Assembly (NCBI GenBank): GCA_013396655.1
Contig: WBMV01002763.1
Span: forward strand, 518,021-582,020
Source of the DNA: Campylorhamphus procurvoides
Lineage: Eukaryota; Chordata; Aves; Passeriformes; Dendrocolaptidae
Direction: 5' to 3'
Length of the DNA stretch: 64,000 nucleotides
The notes under the pieces are model-generated. The model saw only the letters and a program-made list of their open reading frames with translations. It ran no database searches and had not been told where the DNA came from. Positions within the stretch are counted from its first letter, which is position 1. Each line of letters begins with the position of its first letter. The translations under genes and the position numbers were made by a program. This document shows, piece after piece, positions 1-12,928 of the stretch.

Positions 1-1524
1 GGGGGGGAAGATGAGTTTAACAACAATTTCTGCAATAACCACTATTGCTAATTTTAGTAATGCAAAAACTAACCTGAAAGCAATGACCAAGTGTCCTTGC
101 AGAAAGCATCTGCATATATTCCCACTAAAACATTAATTAAAATGCACTATTTCCTGGGAAATCTTTGACATTGCTTTCAGAGAAAACTGAATACAGTCCA
201 ACTCAGTATAAATAAATCAGGGTTCAGTACTCTGACATGCAGAATTATTTTAGCTCATAAATTTTATGGTTACCTTACATGAGTCTTTGAAAGTTACCTC
301 TGAGTCAATGCAAGATCTGTTCCTTCACCAATTTTGTAGACTATAATCACCTTTTCCCCCTAGTAATTTAATTTTTATTTGTTTAAAAGTAGTTAGCATT
401 AAAAAAATAAACATATTTACATGTTCAATCATCAGAAATAAACGATCCTTTTTAACCTGACCATGAAAATCCAAGTTAAGGTCCTTATGTTGAATTTTGG
501 TGAAAACACCGAGACTGCTGGCTTATTGAAAACAGAATTCATAATAAAATGGGATAAACACAGAGATTACAAACTACACTGCCATACAGTGCCATCCAAG
601 TGTTGGCTTTGCTAAGACAAGACTAGGAAAGAAAAAATTAATTGCATTTTGAGAGGGACCCTGCTCACTCTGCACACATAGCCAGGGCCACGTGCTGACA
701 GCTACGAGAGCAGAGCTCACTAGAACCTATGCCCAAACATCAGCCCTTTTCCTCCTGGGAACTGCTTTCTAACTGGAAAAACAGCTGAATCTGTTGAAAT
801 ACGAATGAAAACAGGAAAAAAAAAACTCCATCTCCTCTGCTAAACTCACATGTGCAACTCTGCAGGCTTTAAATAGTCTGCATGTGATTTTCTGCACAGG
901 TTTTTGTTGGTTTGTTTATGCAATAAGGGTAATAGCTCAATAACACTTAGGGAAAAAAATTTCCAGTTTCAACTTTGAAATTCTTTAATACTCCAGTATA
1001 AAAACGTGAATGGTGGCAGCCAAAAGTGAATACAAACCCATCCTAAATATCTGCAATGTTTAATTCCTCTTCATTCTATTTTTTCTCTCTGATGACTGAA
1101 CAGCCAGTTGTACTATCATCTCACTTCAAACATTCAGTCTTTTGATATATCCAGAAGTCATGGAGACAAAAAAAAAGGAATTAGATAACTAAAGTCCCTA
1201 AACTCTGCCACCAGATAGAAATGCTTGGCAAGTACTGAGGGAGCAAGATGGGATAAGATGGGAGGTGAGCAAATGCTTCAGTTCAGCTCAGAGTTGCTGA
1301 ACAGCCAAATCAGTCCAGTCACTGATGATATATGACAAATTTTAAGTCTCTAAATATTAATTTCTGCAAAATCAGGAAATGAATGAGCCTAATACAGAAA
1401 TGTGTTGCATCCCCTCTGTCATCAGCGAGGAGTAAGAAATGTGAACAGTTATACCCATACCTGATTTATAACCCATTTGTCTACATTCAAAGCACACAAA
1501 CCACGCAGAGAAGGTGAGGAACAC
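1..1524 (-). other. CTNNA2: CTNNA2 intron after coding exon 3 (5' part, cut by window edge)
   Basis: This AT-rich sequence begins at the donor GTGTTC of coding exon 3 and continues off the low-coordinate edge. I see no repeat family, no long reading frame and no further alpha-catenin exon in it. The window starts with a run of seven G. Confidence 0.85.
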
Positions 1525-1695
1525 CTACGATTTTGAGATGGGACAGAAGCCTCATGACATCAGCCATGTCAGCCAGGATGAGGAGGCGGGTGACAGCGGA
1601 GAGCAGGGCGCGGGCTGCCCGCACCATGGTGCCCCTCTTCACCGAGGAGCAGGGGTCGTCGGCGAACTCCGAGGACGCAATCCGCATCGTCTCCC
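1525..1695 (-). CDS. CTNNA2: CTNNA2 coding exon 3 (residues 100-156, both end codons split)
   Basis: This 171-base exon starts with two bases completing Gly100, then reads ETMRIASSEFADDPCSS and onward through VTRLLILADMADVMRLL to HLKIV, leaving one base for the next codon. FADDPCSSVKRG and RAARALLSAVTRLLILADMADV are alpha-catenin hallmarks within the beta-catenin-binding and dimerisation four-helix region. The ETMRIASSE and MRLLSHLKIV segments distinguish CTNNA2 from CTNNA1. The acceptor is TTCCACGTGCAG, with a good branch-point CTAAC 25 bases upstream of the exon. The donor is GTAG followed by GTGTTC, weaker than consensus after position +4. The exon is strikingly GC-rich (about 82 per cent GC at third positions, many CpGs) inside AT-rich introns. 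The remaining exons lie outside the window. Confidence 0.97.
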
Positions 1696-1723
1696 CTGCA
1701 CGTGGAACACAAGGGCAGGTTAG
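1696..1723 (-). other. CTNNA2: Branch point and acceptor of CTNNA2 coding exon 3
   Basis: Minus-strand bases 1723-1719 read CTAAC, matching the yUnAy branch-point consensus, with the likely branch adenosine at 1720. A short pyrimidine-rich stretch and GTGCAG follow, ending at 1696. The spacing of about 25 bases to the exon is typical for vertebrate introns. Confidence 0.6.
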
Positions 1724-1814
1724 GGCTCAGCCTTGGGTTTGCCTGGGTTTGGGTTTTTTCAGAATGTAGAAACGGCTTGCTAAATTAACTAGGTGAGGTT
1801 AGGATAAAAATCAG

Positions 1815-2190
1815 AGAGTCATAGAATGCTTTGGGTTGGAAGGAACATTAAAGATCATCCCATTTCACCCCCTGCCATGGGCAGGGACACCTTCCACCAG
1901 CACAGGGTGCTCCTTGGACACTCCCAGGGATCCAGGGGCAGCCACAGCTTCTCTGCCCAACCTGTGCCAGGGCCTGCCCACCCTCCCAGCCACCAATTCC
2001 TTCCCAATATCCCATCCAGCCCTGCCCTCTGGCACTGGGAAGCCATTCCCTGTGTCCTGTCCCTCCATGCCTTGTCCCCAGTCCCTCTCCAGCTCTCTGG
2101 GAACCCCTTCAGGTACTCCAAGGTTGCAATTCGACCTTCCCAGAGTCTTCTCTTCTCCAGGCTGAACAACCCCAACTCTCCCAGCTTGTC
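1815..2190 (-). mobile_element. CR1 LINE 3' fragment
   Basis: The plus strand starts with 'catagaatgctttgggttgg' and continues through 'gccatgggcagggacacctt' and 'ccagggatccaggggcagcc', the reverse complement of the avian CR1 3' end. It lies in gene-sense orientation only about 120 bases upstream of the coding exon 3 acceptor. It is 5' truncated and covers the 3' region plus a short piece of the end of ORF2. Confidence 0.93.
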
Positions 2191-4682
2191 ATCACAGATC
2201 TCATATCAAACCAATGAGATTTTATATTAACCACAATTTTTCTATTGTTAAAAAACAAAATAACCCTGTCTTTCTCCAGTGCAGAAACTCAGAAGGAAAG
2301 TGCTTCTCACATGAAATTAAAGCATATTTACATTGCTTTTGAAACCATTGTATCAACATTCAAAAAAAAAAAAAAAATCCCAGATGGCACCACTTCCCAT
2401 AAGACAGTGCAAATAGTGGGTGAGAGAATAAGACAGCCACAGTGAATAATTCCCAACAGAACTCTTTTCCTTGTTATATTTACCATTAGGAGTGCATGTT
2501 CACATAATAATTTGTGTGCAGTGGATCTTGGATGGTAAGGTGATAACACACAATTTCAGCAGAAAAATTCCAACAGCACATTTCCAAGGCTACACACCCT
2601 TCTTGTCTTTCCAAAATGTTGGCAAAACTCTCCAAGGGGAGGCAATGAACAAAAAAACATTGTCAGACAAGGGGAAAACAAAAAATTCCTAAAGATGCTT
2701 AAATGTTACACCGCTCAGCATCACAGAGTTGAAGCTCTGGGCACCTGAAGGGCACCTGAAGGGCAGGAGGAACACACTTTGCTGCCCCTGCCTACCCAAA
2801 AATCACCGAAACTACAAGCAAGGAACTCCGAGGCCAAAGAGATCCATATACAAAGACATACATATTTCAAATCAAACAGTGATTCAAAAAAAATATCAAC
2901 AAGTCTTGGCTGAGAGCATGCTAAAAATCAAGAATGCAACATTTTTGTTTTTGGTTTTGAATCAGTGACTCGAAATATTTCATGCAAAAGGAGAGGTTGA
3001 GCCCAACCACAGAAGACCTGAGAGTCCAGCAGGTGAATAAGAGTTAGATGTGAGTTTCCTGCCCTGGGAATTTGATCCCAATGCAGGAATACATCTATCC
3101 AGTGCCAACAACTGGGAAGGCATCATCTTCCCTTTGGTTATTTGTGGTTATTTATTTGGATATTTTATTTCCTGACTGAACCCAAGGGTATACCCAAAAC
3201 TGCCTGAAATCCCAGCAAGGCTTTCCCTCATTTAAGCTCTAAGTCAGATTCAGATAAGATGAAGTGATTCTAAGCATCCAGAAACATAACTCTTGTATTT
3301 GAAAACACTGAGTTTTAGGTTCTATCCAAGAAGACATGGCAGCCAAAGCAAGATTTGGATTTTGGACTCAGATGCCTGCAGAGTAACTTCTTTTTGGGTA
3401 CTGAAGAAATTTTACCATTTTCTGGCAAATTACCAGTCTGTAGCTTCAGAGAAATATTTATATTGAAACATGAAAGAAGGACATGGATATTTGGCAATTG
3501 GTCAGTGGCACCAGGAAAGCAAGCAGGAAAATTATCCTCTTGACTATCCAAGGAGACACCCCTAGAAAAAAAAAGTGAAAACCAGCACTGGTGGACAGAG
3601 GGAAAACACATGGAGGGTCAAAAAATGCTGAAAACAAACAGTTTAAAAAGTGTGGATAATTCATTTAACCTTAGAAAGTTCAAGTGATGTGAAATAAAAC
3701 TCACAAATAATTCAGTAGAAAGCATTAAATGGACATAATCAAATATGCAAATAAAAAAATTAAAAGGAAAGTTCATCGCAGGTTGTTTAAAACTTATAAA
3801 GATCTAGGAGTCTGTAATTTAAAACCTAATAGCCTAGAAAAGTGGTGGTTATGGGGAGGAAGCTCATCTGTCTCAGTGCCAATTAACATATTTTAATCCT
3901 TGTACAGCAATGGTATCAAACCACTTTTAGGCTAAAGGTAACGCTGGAGCTTCAGCTGACCCAATTATTTCTTCAGAGAAACCTCTTTATCTGGAAAAAG
4001 CCAACCCTACATTGAGTTATCCATTTCCTTCCAAATTCATTTCAAGTTGTTCTGTAATCTATATTAAATTACTCTCAGTGAGAATTAGGTCAATGCAAGA
4101 AACACAGACATCTGAAGTCATCAGGTCTATTCCCTGCCACTGCAGTCAGTCATGTCATAATATAATTAATAATAATCTTAATATGATAATAGCCACACTC
4201 AAAAACTTATCAAGCTTCCATCTTAGACACAGCTCAGACATTTAACCCCAATTAATCCTATGTGAAGTAGGAAACTGATTCCAAAATGAACTCCAGAATC
4301 TGACAGGTTCTTTCCATTAGAGACACTTTAATACCACACTGTCTGTTATTTATAGATAATTTATATCCATTTCTTCACATGCCCCATTTGTCCTTCAATT
4401 TCACTAAGTGTTCTTCTCCCACTCTTCTTCCTGCCTTCCTACTGTCCCTAATCTTTTCCTGATATCCAGCCTAAATTTCCCTGTTAGAAAGTGATTTAAA
4501 AATGATCTAAAAACCCTTAGAACATCCACTGGAGAAAGCCCCTATTAGCCCTATGAGAAATGCTCAGCTGAAAAAAAACCCAGAGAACAAATTAAAACCA
4601 AAGTCAAACAAAAAAATATAACCACAAAATTCAGTTTCATTCCCAAATTTGAATTATTACCAGGAAATACCTGCAGGGAAGG

Positions 4683-4973
4683 TGCACAGAGGATGGAACC
4701 AGGCTCTTCCCAGTGGCACCCAGGGACAGGAGAAGGGCATTGGGCACACACATTGAGGCACAGGAGGGTCCCTCTGAACATCAGGGAACACTTTGCCACT
4801 GTGAGGGTGATGGAGCCCTGGCACAGGTTGTCCAGGGATATTGCGGAGTCTCCATCCTTGGAGATATTCCAGACCTGTCCTGGGCCCTTGGCCTTGTGTG
4901 GCCCTGCAGGGACCTCTGGCTGGATCAGAGGATCTCCAGAGGTCCCTTCCAAGCTCGGCCATGCTCTGATTCC
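4683..4973 (+). mobile_element. CR1 LINE 3' fragment
   Basis: The hallmarks are 'aaccaggctcttcccagtgg', then 'agtctccatccttggagat' and 'ctccagaggtcccttcc', ending in a degraded 'ctctgattcc'. This is a different, older CR1 subfamily from the copies bearing the 'gggcagggacacctt' motif. The antisense open frame of 157 codons across it is a by-product of the repeat. Confidence 0.88.
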
Positions 4974-5635
4974 ACGGACCTGACAACAGCCACGCAGCAA
5001 GCCAACATTCCTGCACTGGAGCAAAGGCTAAAAGATGTGCCCATGGTTATTATTTGGCTTCTGGGATGTTGAGAAGGTTCCAACCTACAGCTACGACCTC
5101 CCAACACCCCAGTCAAACCACTTCCCATGCCCTGATGGGATTTAACTGGGAGACTTACCCCACATGTCCTTCCTTGAGGGTAATGCAAGAGGAGATTGAG
5201 TAAAAACCCTTTTCCCCTCAGATTTTCAAACTAAAATGTTTCATTATGGATATTAAATGTGGGCACTCATAAAAGAGCAATTAAAGATGTCTTTGCATGT
5301 ATTTAACTAGAATCACAGGCACATAAGAAGCCACCTGGTAACCTGGGTGAGGTAACTCATGCACTACAAGCTCAAAGACTGCTTTCAGAAAGGTATCAAC
5401 AGCAAAGACCACCAAAAGAAAAGGCTACTGGCACTTCTGGAATCATAAAGGTAAACATCTTCCTATAAAGCAAGGCATGAACTAAAGCTTTTAATGGTTA
5501 ATACACAGAGGAAAAGTCATTTTTCCAAAGCCTTGGAATGTTGATGAAAATAAGATAGAAGACAGGCACGGAGCAGCAATGCAGAGAACAGCTCTCATCA
5601 GTAGGGGATGCTGCCAACACTCCAAACACCTGGAA

Positions 5636-5880
5636 ATAATTAGCAGAACAATGACAAATTGATTGGATGCCCCACTCCTGAGCAGTTCTCAGATGGAAGA
5701 AATTAATAAGCTGTGGTCTAATTAATCAATCTCTTTTAGATTTTGTTTTTTTGTTCTACATGTCCAAGATTAAAAAGACGTGACAACTGATCCACCATCT
5801 AATTAAAGTATTTTAGAGTGCTCTCCTTGTAATTAGAGCAAAAGCATTGTTGTGAAGCTGTTCCAAATTATAATACACAG
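5636..5880. promoter_or_regulatory. Candidate conserved non-coding element
   Basis: This repeat-free AT-rich block is dense in homeodomain-type cores: TAATTA or AATTAG near 5637, 5719, 5799 and 5829, with ACAATG near 5650 and ATTGTTGTG near 5847. Such motif mixtures are common in neural enhancers. No comparison with another genome was possible, so function is only inferred. Confidence 0.25.
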
Positions 5881-6779
5881 ACCCAAATTGAGCTGCAGAT
5901 TCCAGACTGAACAGTGATGATGATACTAAATGATGATATGAAAGCTCTGAATAACCCATAATTGCTAATAGTGCATATTAAAATAGTAGAAGCAGGTTTT
6001 TAATCCTTCCTTCAAGGATGCTGTCTCATTATTCAAACAAACAAAAGCAAACCTTGCAGGATGCAAAGATCTGTGATTTTAACCCCTTTGAACTCGTCTA
6101 CAAACTCAGAGCAAATCCATCCCAGTTTATATGTCAACACTCAAATTTCGAGTCTTGCATGGTTGGTTTCCCACTGTCCATATTCCCACTACCGTAACAA
6201 TCATATTGATTATATACCCCCGTCTCTTAAAACATCATGTTTTGTTTACAACACTTTAAAATCCATTCTCCGTAACTGAAAAAAAGTTAAAATGTGGCAT
6301 GTAATTTGCACAGTATTTTCATCCTTGATCCTTACTAAATAAGCCTCAAAAGTCAAATCAAAATTCCAAAAGCTTCATCCAAATGGCTGTTAAATCTTCG
6401 CCTCCCTTTCCCTGATGCTTTTCTGCTACATCTTACTGCTATTTCCCCTTTCACCTGCAAGCAGGGATTTTGTTCTCCATCCGTGGGAGAATGACCACTG
6501 TTCCCATCACATTAATGGATTCCAAGGCCAGAAATTGCAATCCCTGATGGAGCCTGATCTCTTCCCATCACATTCCAGCTGCCAGAGCTGTGTATCCCTG
6601 GCACTGGCTGCATACCCAACCTCGTTCACTTGAATTTGACTCACTTTCCATTTAGACAGAGATGACAGATGAGTCACTCTGCACTTTAAAGCACAATGGA
6701 TATCTTTAAATCTAGAATGTGGTTTAGATTCAATTTTCTCTTTTAGATCCAACAGTACAACATATCATTCACTTTCTAC

Positions 6780-7100
6780 ACCATTAAAACATGTAATTTT
6801 AATTAACCCAACTAATTCTTTCCTGAGGGACAGTAAAATAGCAAGAATACAGAACTTTTAAGATATTTAGCCACATATCTATGACAATTGAAGACAATTA
6901 TTCCACAAATGTGACGTTTTAGAAAGAACTTTTCTAATTAATAGCCAGATTAATAGTGCATTTGAAACATCAATGGTGCACTTAAGTACAATGAAGCACT
7001 AATTTAATTTCAATTCAAAAGTAAATTGTTTGAGATGTGAGGGTACATTAACATTTGAGTCCCACTGTGTCTGCAGCTCTCAACTACTCCGTGGTAGCTG
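6780..7100. promoter_or_regulatory. Candidate conserved non-coding element
   Basis: Clustered TTAATTAA, CTAATTAAT, GATTAATAG and CAATTA-type motifs lie in a repeat-free block within the intron after coding exon 2. Its texture resembles a conserved enhancer, but it has not been compared with any other genome. Confidence 0.22.
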
Positions 7101-8559
7101 CAGAATTGCCACCAGAGCACACTGAAAATTATTAGAATAGTTCATCACCCAAAAAAGACACTACAGTGAAAAGTGCTAGGGAAAGTTGCCACCCTTTTGG
7201 TAAATTTATTAAAATCTTTATTGTCAAAAAGGACTCAAATGAATGTAACTGACAAAGAAAAACCTGTGAGTCCTAGAGATTAAAGTCTTAAATTTAATCA
7301 TTTAATTGGTTTCTGCACAGCAATTCACTGATTTTAAGAAAACTGTGATTAATATATTTGAGTGAACTGGACTAGGTATAGAAAGGAAGAACATTTGGAA
7401 GCACAGACAATTTCCTGAGAGGGAGGCACTCCAAGAAAACAACTTTGGGTATCCCTTTCATCCTGGGGCCTGAAGGGACTGACAAATACTCCATAGCCAA
7501 GTGAGTCTGAGGGCACATTCCCTCTATGCCCAAGGCAGTGAACTAAGCTCAAAATCATAATTGGAATCAGTCCCATCACTCCCTGTTATCACACTAATAA
7601 AAAATGCCCAATGAAGAGTTTAGCTGAAATTGATATTTCTTTGAGATAAACCCCAGTTCAAAGGGTTGGTATTTTCCAGCAAGGCACGCTTTCATAATAA
7701 CATTTATAAAAAGATCTGTGAAAACAGAGGGAGTAGCAAGTTGCCAATGTCAGCTCATGGGAAGGACTGATGATGAGATTGATCAGCCCAGTGGATTACC
7801 AGCTCTCTGGTTCTTTTAAGGGTCAGGTTTGTGTCCCTGAGAATTGATGCCTTTCCCTACACTTAAATCCTACTTGTGCAGCAAGACAGTAAGAGAAGCA
7901 GGGACTACCTGGCTACATTTCCAAGCCCCACTGGAACCTGGATTTATACAAGAGGTATTGCTGCCTGGGATCTGAGGAGCCCAAGATAAAGGAAATGGGC
8001 ACATCATGAAAATTGTAGAGGAACACAGCACATTCTTAACATCACTGTTAAAAATCTGGGGAACAAACAAGGCTAAATGTAAAAAAAAAAACCGCCTTTC
8101 TGCAACTTCAGACTCCAGGTGGGATTAGTGTCAGACAATTTATGGGTTTGAGGCCAAGACAGAAAAATAACATGAAAAGTTTGTACTCAAAGATTGAAAA
8201 AGGAACTCCATTGTGATAGAGCATGAGAAAGGAGAAAAGCAGTCCAAGGAGTGTCATCAGCACAGGCAAAGGCTTATGGTAAGAAAAATGACAGAAAGAC
8301 AGGAAAGAATACAAGGACAGCATTGGCAGGTTTACACAGAGCAAGAGAGAGAAGGTACAATAGCACTTTTAAAGAATTAAGTTTTATTTAATTTCTACTA
8401 TTTGTTCACCTAATCTGCAAACATGGTGCATGACAACCTATTTGAGACCCAACGCAGTTGCTTTTACACCACAAAAGAACACGCCAAAGATTTCTGAAGT
8501 CATGCTCAGACCATCAGGCTACATGAAAATTAAGTCAATCCTTTCAAAACTGGGAATTA

Positions 8560-8745
8560 CATTTAAAAATTAATTTTTTGAAGACTATAGCAATTTTCCA
8601 TCAAACCTTGACTTGATGACATTTTAATAACCTAGCACTTTATTGCTTTTTTCAGTGGGAGTTCACACACATGTATTAACAGCCCTGTGTTAATTGAAGA
8701 GCCCCTTATTAATTATACACAGTGCCTGAATGTTTAAAAACTGCA
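8560..8745. promoter_or_regulatory. Candidate conserved non-coding element (weak)
   Basis: The block holds 'ttaataacc', 'gttaattgaag' and 'attaattatac' motifs, with no repeat similarity. The support is motif texture only. Confidence 0.15.
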
Positions 8746-10142
8746 AGAGCTTTGGTGTACAAAGGTAACAAGATACTTGAGTTTCAGACTGAATTTACAT
8801 TGCGGTACAGGGACAAAAACACAGAGCTGGCCCCCCTCAACACACAGAACGGCAGAAAAAAACGTTATTTACAGTCAAAGGTTCATAAACAAGATATGGT
8901 TATTAGATTTTTAATGAGATCAGAAAGAAATGATCCTTAGGGAAAGTCTGTGTAGAGAACAGAAATGAGGATGGGGAGCAGAATGAAGCCCCCAGATCGA
9001 CCCCCCTCCTGCTGCCAACGCAGTTATAAAAATACTCCTTATTTTCTTTTATGGCAGCATCCAGGTTAAGTTCTAGCTAGGCTCTGGCCCTTCTAATTTT
9101 CTCCCTGTATGACCTCAAAATATCCTTCTGAGCTGCTGCCCCTTCTCACAAAGTTCCAGCCAAACCCTCTGCTCACACAGACCAGTCTTACATAAATAAA
9201 ATTAAGAGCGATTTGAAACCATAAGGTCCAGAAGAAACAGGTCAAAGGGAATAGGGGTGATATGATTTGTGAAGAAAAAACATATATATTTCCTAAAGAT
9301 ACCGTAGAAATCACGTAGTATGAGTAGAGGTTAGAAACTGACTTATTTACAGCAAAACCACCAAAAAAAATGAATAAAATAAGCCAAGCACAGTTCTGAA
9401 AGTCAATTGGAACAATTATGGATGAATGAGATTTTCAAACATCCCAGATTCAAATCAGTGGAGAGTCCAGACTTATTTTAATAGACATAAAAATAATTCT
9501 ACATTCCATTGGCACTACAGAAGAGGCTTCTTTTCCATTTTCATATATAAACAGCAGCCAGAATATCTTGCAGATCTAACATTTAAATTTTTTTTTTCTT
9601 TGATAAAGGGATTAAAACAGAGAGAACAAGATAGCTGGAGATCAGAATACTCTAATTTGACACTTCTTAGAGGAAAGCAGTGCCTGTTATTTGATTAAAA
9701 CATTTTTAGATTCCCTCCCTGAGTAAAGTATTACTGGACTTTGTAGTATGTGAAAAATGCACTTCACACACAGACGTGTTCCAAATGGTAAATGGAAAGG
9801 CAATAAATTAAAGCCTTTTATATATTGACTAAGCATCTTTCAGGATTCAGATATTAGGAAGCGTATTTCAAATTTTCATGCTGTCACTTTTAATACTCCT
9901 CTCATCAACTACCACTTTCTGAAGCCATATCCAAAATTAAAGCCTAATCTGTATGGCAGAATGAAGCTTTTATACAACTTTTGAAGTTGGAGGACTGCCA
10001 TGGAAAATGCAGTCCAAAATAAAGGACACAGAACAAAACATCCTGCAGGCAAGGAAAGCTGAGAAGGGGGCAAGGAAGACTCCCAGATAAAGCTGAGTGC
10101 TCCAAGGACTGCTTATATGTTTTAAATTAAACGTCACTGAGT

Positions 10143-10410
10143 AATCACAGAATCATGGAATGGTTTAGGTTGGAAGGGATCTCATAGCCCATCTCATCAC
10201 CCCCCCTGCCATGGACAGGAACACCTTCCACTAGCCCAGGTTACTCCAAGCCCCCTCCAGCCTGGCCTTGGACACTCCCAGGGATCCAGGGGCAGCCACA
10301 GCTTCTCTGCCCAACCTGTGCCAGGGCCTGCCCACCCTCCCAGGGAAGGATTTCTCCTTGGTATCCAACCTGAATCTGCTCTCCTTCAGCTCAAGGCCAT
10401 TCCCCCTTGG
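10143..10410 (-). mobile_element. CR1 LINE 3' fragment
   Basis: It begins 'aatcacagaatcatggaatg' on the plus strand, followed by 'ttccactagcccaggtt' and 'gatccaggggcagccacagc'. It matches the reverse complement of an avian CR1 3' end, truncated near 'ccattcccccttgg'. Confidence 0.93.
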
Positions 10411-10814
10411 AAGGAAGCAGAAATAATCCTGGTAACACGGATCAGAACCCACCTGAGACCAGTCACAGCAATATTTACATTGACATTCAAAACACAGAAA
10501 ACATCACTTTTTTTTTTAAATTGAAAAGGTATTTTGCCACTTCCTTAACAAGACTTGCTCATAAATCTATATAAGTTGGTCAGTAACTCTTTTTTTTTCC
10601 TGTGTAATCATCACCATCACCTGTAATTTTCCTGTTGGTTTTTGAAAGACTGAGAATTCATCGTTCAGCCCAACAAGGAGGGGAGGTCTGGAGAGGTGGA
10701 GAGGACAGGACATAATGGACACCCTTTGGGTGAAGGTTGGCTTTACAACACATCCCATAATATCCATCAGCTCTTCATTTGGTGGTCCCAGCACATGGTG
10801 GGATCCTTTGGGGT

Positions 10815-10870
10815 GTCCTGGACTGGATGATCCTTGTGCAACCCTTCCAGCTCAGGATATTCTGTGATTT
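10815..10870 (+). mobile_element. CR1 LINE 3' tip (short)
   Basis: A short sense-strand remnant, 'ctggactggatgatccttgt' followed by 'ttccagctcaggatattctg', which is the terminal part of a CR1 element. Only about 55 bases are recognisable. Confidence 0.7.
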
Positions 10871-12422
10871 AAAGGGATGGAACCAAAGCATGAAGCAATG
10901 GCCAAACCTCAAACCCAACTCTTTGACTTTCTCCCATCAAAAAGCTACTTCCCAATTTAAATATCCAGGACAAAGTGCCTGCACTGCTCCAGATGTCCCA
11001 CCATCAGCCAGCAGGTGAAGCTCTCAGCACCTTTACTCTGGAAAAAGTGCCCTCACTGGTGATGGAAGTTTTAGGGGACACCCACACAGGGTCACCTGAG
11101 GTCACCTCACTGCCAAGCACGAAGGAATCTCCCTCCAAATTCTTTTGATCTGATGGATTAAAATAACTGATTTTCCACTTCAAAGGATGAATCAAACCTT
11201 TCCTTTCCTTTTTTTTTACTTTTCTTTAAGAAAAACAATTTGAGTCCAGAATTTCTGCCCAATGAACTGTGATTTAATTTCCAGCATCCAGCTGGGATCC
11301 AGATGATGTTCCACCAGCACAGCTTCAAAAGCAGAGACTGAGATGCTCTATAGTTCCATGTTAACTCTTCTTCTGAGGGGTCAGAGACTTCAGTTCAAAT
11401 CTGTACATTGAATTAAATAGATTTCACAAATGCCAGAAAATCCTCTTGCAGAGCAGGGCTCGTGGTTATCTCAAAACTTAATTGAAAAGGCTGCACATTA
11501 AATGCTGGTGGGGATTACTCACTGAGGATCAAGCCTGCCCAGGCTTGGAATTACTGCTGGAAGACAGTACAGAGGAACAGAAATGCCTGTGATGCCTCTT
11601 CCAATTTGTAAGACCCTTATTTTTATTTTTTTAAAATTTTTACGTTTAAATCCTAGTGAAACTACTTTCCAAATCTGACCTGAATTCACAAATTTCATGC
11701 GTGCTAATGCTGCACTGTGAGGGGTGGTGGAGTTAAACATTTACTGCGAAATATGGCCTAGTTACAATCCCTCAAGAGGGATTTCTTTTCTTAACTGTGC
11801 TGCATTTCTGCAATCCTTTCTTAAATAAAACCTTTCTTAGCAGCAATATTGCTTCTAAAAAAAACAAACCAAGAAGCAATTTGAGGATCTGAGTTTAGAA
11901 CTCAAACATTTCTGGAAAAAACACTTTCTGTAACTTGTAATTTAAAGTATAATTTAATTTTTGATAACTGTCACAAGTTGACATTCTAAAGCAAATTTAT
12001 TCTTCCCTGATATAAAGCCACAATTGTAATAAAATCTTCAAGGAAGACAATATAAATAAATATAGCATAAAAAAAAGAAAAATCGCCAACTATATTAATT
12101 TATATTATTTTTCAAACATACATCACTGCTTTTGTAAAACCTGTCTCAAACTGTCATGTTTAGGGAATATATCAAACACCAACTAGCCTTTATAATAAAC
12201 ACACCCAGGAGATATAACTCACTGCCACAAATTTAAACTAACATAAGCTTAACCAAAATATTGAAAAGTGAAATGAATACCAGGAAAGCTCCAGTCCAGG
12301 TTGGGACAGAAATAAATCTTTTGGAAATGGTGCAGAGAATAAGCACAGAAAGTCAGCTGGTTTTTAGCAAGAACCAGTTCAAGACCTCCCCAACAGCCTG
12401 AACCACGTGTACAGAAAACCAT

Positions 12423-12501
12423 AAAATCATGGAATGGTTTGGGTTGGAAGGGACCTTAAAGACCATTCAGTTCCAACCCCCTGCCATGGGCTGGGACACC
12501 T
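12423..12501 (-). mobile_element. CR1 LINE 3' tip
   Basis: The plus strand carries 'catggaatggtttgggttgg' and 'ccaaccccctgccatgggc', a clean reverse complement of the CR1 end. It is truncated after about 80 bases. Confidence 0.92.
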
Positions 12502-12928
12502 GCAGGCATTTAATTTTTCCTTATTTTTAGCTTCCTCCTGAAAGATACAGGACTCATTTTGGGATGACGAAGGAGAAGAACATTTTGGGACTGCATGAAC
12601 CTTGTAATGGGATGTTTAGACAAGGAACCAGAAATGGGTAAAAGGAAGGACTGAGATGCTTTGGAGCGGAACAAGCAGGGAAAAGCAGAGAGATAAGAGG
12701 TTAAAAGGCGCCAGCTGTGGTCAAATTCCCAATTCCCAGATACAGAAACCATGGCATCTGGAGGTCAGGTCAAACATCTGCTTCCATGTGCTTGTGTCTT
12801 TGGGAGTGGGGCAACTGGGGAGAGCAGGATCCAGGGGCCAGCTATGGGATGGACTGAGAGCCCAAATCCAGCTGCTGAAGGGGTCTACATCATACAAACA
12901 CAGCTATTTTACACTAACTTTTCTGTTT

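Noticed and set aside
1514..1769. Plus-strand open frames over CTNNA2 coding exon 3
   Set aside because: They are antisense shadows of the GC-rich coding exon on the minus strand.
4551..5024. Minus-strand open frame of 157 codons
   Set aside because: Mostly antisense CR1 sequence; no domain recognised.
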